A model generated the notes under the pieces. The model was not told where the DNA came from, searched no databases, and worked only from the letters and a program-made list of their open reading frames with translations. Made by a program: the position numbers and the translations under genes. A DNA stretch of 64,000 nucleotides, from contig JAHHRU010000004.1 of NCBI GenBank assembly GCA_020025635.1, forward strand, positions 62,001 through 126,000, read 5' to 3'. Position 1 is the first letter of the stretch, and every line of letters begins with the position of its first letter. Positions 61,185 through 64,000 of the stretch are shown here, piece after piece. This stretch comes from Allofournierella sp. Its GTDB lineage: Bacteria; Bacillota; Clostridia; Oscillospirales; Ruminococcaceae.

Positions 61185-61694
61185 ATGGACAAAGAAATGC
61201 GTTTGCAGATCGACGGCATGGGAATCGTTCTCTATTCGGCCAAAACCATGGACTCTGTGGAGCCGGGCTATGATTTTCTGGAGCAGGAATTCACAGAGCC
61301 CCAGCAGGTGGCAGAGCACATTATGAAAGGAGACATCACCGGCTTCTGCACCGGTACCGGAGGAGATTTTGATCTGAAATTCATTATGAGAGGCCCGACC
61401 GCAGAAGAGGAGAACAGCTTTCCGCTGGCTATCCGCTTGGGCCTTGAGGTTCGGGGCGGCTCGATCCAGTTTTGCGATCTGTTCTGGCTGAGCAGCTGGA
61501 ATTCCTCAAACTTCCCCGAGGAACAGGTTCTGCCCATGGAAGATGGGTTTTATGAGCTGACAGTCTGCACCCGCTGCCCGGATTCCGGTTATTGGGGCGA
61601 TGAGCAGACCATCTGCATTTATTTCCGTAAAACCGAGTCTATGCCAAAGCTGAAATGGGCCGGAGTGCCGATGCTTTTCACAGACGATGAATAA
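61185..61694 (+). CDS. hypothetical protein, acidic
   Basis: A 169-residue protein I do not recognise. It begins MDKEMRLQIDGMGIVLYSAK, has no signal or transmembrane segment, is acidic, and is predicted mostly beta (alternating hydrophobics, e.g. FYELTVCTRC). Five cysteines are spread through the chain. The ATG at 61185 has a good AGGAGG. A terminator follows at 61720-61766, so it is monocistronic. Confidence 0.8.
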   Translation: MDKEMRLQIDGMGIVLYSAKTMDSVEPGYDFLEQEFTEPQQVAEHIMKGDITGFCTGTGGDFDLKFIMRGPTAEEENSFPLAIRLGLEVRGGSIQFCDLFWLSSWNSSNFPEEQVLPMEDGFYELTVCTRCPDSGYWGDEQTICIYFRKTESMPKLKWAGVPMLFTDDE

Positions 61695-61719
61695 AACGGT
61701 CTAAAAGTTTTATTTTGAC

Positions 61720-61766
61720 AAAACCGCCGGCTTTCTTTTGGGAAAAGCCGGCGGTTTTGCTTTTTA
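61720..61766 (+). terminator. terminator of the orphan gene
   Basis: AAAACCGCCGGCTTT with AAAGCCGGCGGTTTT arms, followed by GCTTTTTAT. Confidence 0.88.
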
Positions 61767-61986
61767 TTGAGGGTGTTTGCTTTGAAGTTTTCGTTTTGGA
61801 TGAAGCCGCTTTTGAAAGTAAAACGAAAGCGGAACTTCAATTTTTACTTGTAATTTGATTGGGAGTTTGGTAATATAAAATTTATACGGTACTTTTCCTT
61901 TTGGCATATACTTGGCTTTCATGAAAAAGTATCTGTACTGCATAATTTTGATAAAGCGGATTTTTCCGTTTTATATACTGTGGAAT
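61767..61986. other. AT-rich intergenic region upstream of the tRNA-Leu leader
   Basis: No gene. Candidate promoter for the tRNA-Leu leader on the plus strand: TTGATA at about 61948-61953 and a TATATA/TATACT -10 near 61971-61979, with 18-20 nt spacing. It is the only promoter-like pair close enough. Confidence 0.4.
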
Positions 61987-62098
61987 GAAGCGTACCGCTC
62001 CACCTCGGGAACCTGACCCGTGTAAAAATATCAGGCATTATGTGGATTAGGCTAAGTGCCCCGCCTCGGTTTCCTCACCGTGTAAAAATCAGAGGATC
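61987..62098 (+). repeat. 60-nt tandem hairpin element upstream of tRNA-Leu
   Basis: Two imperfect copies with an exact 60-nt period. Unit 1 carries CCTCGG, then CCTGA (62012-62016), a loop with CCGTGTAAAAAT, and TCAGG (62031-62035). Unit 2 carries CCTCGG, then CCTC (62073-62076), the same CCGTGTAAAAAT loop, and GAGG (62092-62095). The loop is identical while both stems change together. It resembles a structured RNA; no known riboswitch was recognised. Confidence 0.6.
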
Positions 62099-62108
62099 AA
62101 TTGAATAT

Positions 62109-62192
62109 GCGGGTATGGCGGAACTGGCAGACGCGCTAGACTTAGGATCTAGTACCTCCGGTGTGCAGGTTCGATTCCTGTTACCCGCACCA
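62109..62192 (+). tRNA. tRNA-Leu (TAG anticodon)
   Basis: An 84-nt class II tRNA. The acceptor GCGGGTA pairs with TACCCGC, the anticodon arm CTAGACTTAGGATCTAG has TAG in the loop, a long variable arm follows, the T arm contains GGTTCGATTCC, and CCA is encoded. It has a terminator just downstream. Confidence 0.96.
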
Positions 62193-62199
62193 TACACAC

Positions 62200-62240
62200 A
62201 AAAGCCGAACTTTCGCATTGCTGCAAAAGTTCGGCTTTTT
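62200..62240 (+). terminator. terminator of tRNA-Leu
   Basis: AAAAGCCGAACTTT (62200-62213) with AAAGTTCGGCTTTT, followed by T5. Confidence 0.88.
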
Positions 62241-62407
62241 CATTGCTCTGCGAAATCTTTTAAATCGTACAATAACCAAGTATCCTATTTTGTATCCGGC
62301 TTCAATTACTTTGCACAATTCAGCCATACTCTTCCGGCTGCCCCGTTTTCGCAATGTCAAATTGCTGCAGCCAGACACTCCATATCACATTTTACTCATC
62401 TTAAAAA

Positions 62408-63187
62408 TCAGAACAAATCAAATTTGCCCGCTTTTCTGCAGGCATTTTCTGCGTATTTTAAAATAGAGACCGCCAGCAATACATAGATTGCTCCCATTCC
62501 CAGTTCTTCCAAAAGCAAGATATAAATGTTCCCATCCCCATTGCCAAAAAGCAGGTTCATTGCTTGAATGGAACGGGTCAAAGGCAGCAGACTGGAAACG
62601 ATCTGAGCCGCAGCCGGAAGCTGTGACACCGGGAACTCGGCGCCTGTGAAAATCATCAGGATATAATTCATCATGTTCAAAATCAGGTGCATACTGTCAC
62701 TCAGCAAGCCAAAAACCGACAGCAGCAGGCCAAAACACGAAGCACACACCATTGCGCAGAATATTACTGCCAGGGTAAGGCCGATCTGTACGCCGGAAAA
62801 GCTGACCCCAAATAGAACGGAACCGACCAGAAATCCAAACACCACAGCGCCCATCGCCAAAAGGGATGGAAAAAGGCCGCAGGACAGGACCACCGAAAGC
62901 AAATTGCACGGTGCCGCAATGATGCTGCGAAGCCTGCCGCTGTACCGTTCGGCTCGGAGCATACTTCCCAAGCCAAAAATGCAGGTGTTGACACACATCA
63001 AAAAGGAATTGCCGATCACCCATTGGGTCAAATCTGTTGTTTGAAAGCTGTATGCCGCCAGCAAACAATAAAACACCAGGGTCATGACCGGATACCCCGC
63101 ATCAAGGAACAAAAACTCTCTCCAATCAAAAGCTGCTGTTCTGGCCTTTTGGTAGAGCCATGCCTGAGAAAGAAACGATTTGATCAT
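62408..63187 (-). CDS. ABC-2 type permease
   Basis: A 259-residue membrane protein with about six transmembrane segments, including GLGSMLRAERYSGRLRSIIAAP (the amphipathic cytoplasmic region common in ABC-2 permeases) and LPAAAQIVSSLLPLT. The ATG at 63187 has GGAGGTG and begins 1 nt after the stop of the other permease. Together with that permease and the ATPase cut at the right edge it forms an exporter, perhaps for a drug or peptide; the substrate is unknown. The stretch 62241-62407 after it has no gene. Confidence 0.85.
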   Translation of the reverse strand: MIKSFLSQAWLYQKARTAAFDWREFLFLDAGYPVMTLVFYCLLAAYSFQTTDLTQWVIGNSFLMCVNTCIFGLGSMLRAERYSGRLRSIIAAPCNLLSVVLSCGLFPSLLAMGAVVFGFLVGSVLFGVSFSGVQIGLTLAVIFCAMVCASCFGLLLSVFGLLSDSMHLILNMMNYILMIFTGAEFPVSQLPAAAQIVSSLLPLTRSIQAMNLLFGNGDGNIYILLLEELGMGAIYVLLAVSILKYAENACRKAGKFDLF

Positions 63188-63188
63188 A

Positions 63189-63968
63189 TCAAAACACCTC
63201 CAGACTTGCACGGATCCTGACAGCCCTGTCGATCACTTGATACAACCCCATCGACAGAAGTGCCAGAACAGCGGACAGCGCACACATTACAGCAAATTTG
63301 TTCCAAAACAGTGCCGTATCCGAAACCCCATCCACCGACATTCGCAGAAGCTCCACAGCCCAGGTGGGTGCCAGACAGCGGCTGAACACCTGCACCCAGG
63401 CAGGAAGGAGCTCAACCGGAAAAGCCATTCCGCCAAGCAGGATAAACGGGATTTCGATGCAATTCATATACAGCGTTGTTCTCCGGGACAGGGTCAGCAA
63501 ATACGCAATGGCAATGGAAACCACCACAAAGCTGCCGATCATTCCAATCAGGGCAACAGCAAAGTATCCGGGGTCTGCCAAAGACAAAGGCACACGATAA
63601 AGGACTGCGGCAGTCGCCAGAGAAATGAGCAGGGACCCCAGAGAAAGCAATGTATTCCCCAAAATTTTTCCCAACACAATGGCCTGAAAGCCCGCCGGTG
63701 CAGCAAAAATCAGCGCAAGGGTCCCGCTGAAGCGTTCGCGGTTAATGTCACCGGCAGAGGAAAAGCATATACATCCCCAAAGAGCCATCAGCCCCGCTCC
63801 CAAAATCACATAGGCTGCAAAATTTGTCTTTCCAGAATTGCGGAACATTTCGTACAGCAAAATGGTATTCAGAACCGGGTTGACGATCAGGCAAAACTGG
63901 AACATCGGGCGGGCGAAGGATTGTTTCATTTGAAGCATCATTGTGCTCAGCAGTACAGATTTGGTCAT
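63189..63968 (-). CDS. ABC-2 type permease
   Basis: A 259-residue membrane protein paralogous in layout to its neighbour. It begins MTKSVLLSTMMLQMKQSFARP, has the cytoplasmic loop CFSSAGDINRERFSGTLALIFAAP, and LRMSVDGVSDTALFWNKF near the end. It starts at ATG 63968 and overlaps the upstream gene's stop by 3 nt. It is the likely heterodimer partner of the downstream permease. Confidence 0.86.
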   Translation of the reverse strand: MTKSVLLSTMMLQMKQSFARPMFQFCLIVNPVLNTILLYEMFRNSGKTNFAAYVILGAGLMALWGCICFSSAGDINRERFSGTLALIFAAPAGFQAIVLGKILGNTLLSLGSLLISLATAAVLYRVPLSLADPGYFAVALIGMIGSFVVVSIAIAYLLTLSRRTTLYMNCIEIPFILLGGMAFPVELLPAWVQVFSRCLAPTWAVELLRMSVDGVSDTALFWNKFAVMCALSAVLALLSMGLYQVIDRAVRIRASLEVF

Positions 63969-64000
63969 ACCTTATCCCCCTGTACCAAAGCAATGTACGC
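63965..64000 (-). CDS. C-terminal end of upstream CDS, probably the ABC ATPase
   Basis: In the frame ending at the TGA at 63965-63967 the last residues read AYIALVQGDKV, compatible with the C-terminus of an ABC-2 exporter ATPase. Only 11 residues are visible, so the assignment rests on operon logic (overlap with the permease start) and is weak. Confidence 0.35.
   Translation of the reverse strand, partial: AYIALVQGDKV

Overview
The window is one continuous stretch of a Gram-positive, anaerobic Clostridia-type chromosome. Evidence for this is the gene content (Spo0A, SpoIVB, YabP/YabQ, RNase J, long-form HPF, class III fructose bisphosphatase, HemZ, CdaA/CdaR/GdpP), the AGGAGG ribosome sites, and TTGACA-17-TATAAT promoters. 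The core genes are G+C rich. The gene set and composition fit the Oscillospiraceae/Ruminococcaceae, possibly the Faecalibacterium/Gemmiger/Subdoligranulum group; the genus is an inference. No phage, transposase, integrase or CRISPR array was seen.

Layout. 1-6.4 kb (minus): rnj, gdpP, rplI, dnaB, tilS (tilS is cut by the window edge). 6.8-8.3 kb (plus): rnhA and mnmA. 8.5-14.3 kb (minus): a 1050-residue leucine-rich-repeat lipoprotein, then a BlaI/BlaR-like repressor and membrane metallopeptidase pair with two operator copies in its promoter. 14.6-16.4 kb: coaD and lysA. 16.6-21.0 kb: a low-G+C segment (sugar transferase, HAD hydrolase, phosphotransferase) between two identical 175-bp copies of a tRNA-Thr/tRNA-Asp pair. 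21.2-24.7 kb (plus): tRNA-Trp, an aldehyde dehydrogenase, and a YtrA-like GntR/ABC transporter operon with a palindromic operator. 24.8-27.2 kb: htpG under a CIRCE element, then a hairpin-rich repeat element. 27.2-33.4 kb (minus): a nucleoside ABC importer with cdd and deoD. 33.5-38.4 kb: fbp, then a divergent radical SAM protein and a polytopic membrane protein. 38.5-47.9 kb (minus): RNA methyltransferase, hpf, the mazG-hup-rqcP-yabP-yabQ-divIC-S1 block, a nucleoside kinase, hemZ, a metallo-hydrolase and dtd. 48-57.2 kb (minus): rel, recJ, an XpaC-like protein, an FAD oxidoreductase, cdaR and cdaA. 57.3-60.9 kb (minus): ispDF, spo0A, spoIVB. 61-64 kb: an orphan protein, tRNA-Leu preceded by a 60-nt tandem hairpin element, and the end of an ABC-2 exporter operon.

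How the genes work together. The window holds both the c-di-AMP synthase (CdaA with CdaR) and phosphodiesterase (GdpP), as well as the ppGpp synthetase/hydrolase Rel, so much of the second-messenger machinery is here. The BMP lipoprotein, NupOPQ, cytidine deaminase and purine nucleoside phosphorylase form a nucleoside uptake and salvage unit.

Most unusual points: Spo0A carries Glu instead of the phosphoacceptor Asp; the BlaR-like receptor has no penicillin-binding sensor; a 4.1-kb low-G+C segment lies between duplicated tRNA pairs; a MITE-like repeat lies beside htpG; and an unidentified 60-nt tandem RNA-like element precedes tRNA-Leu.
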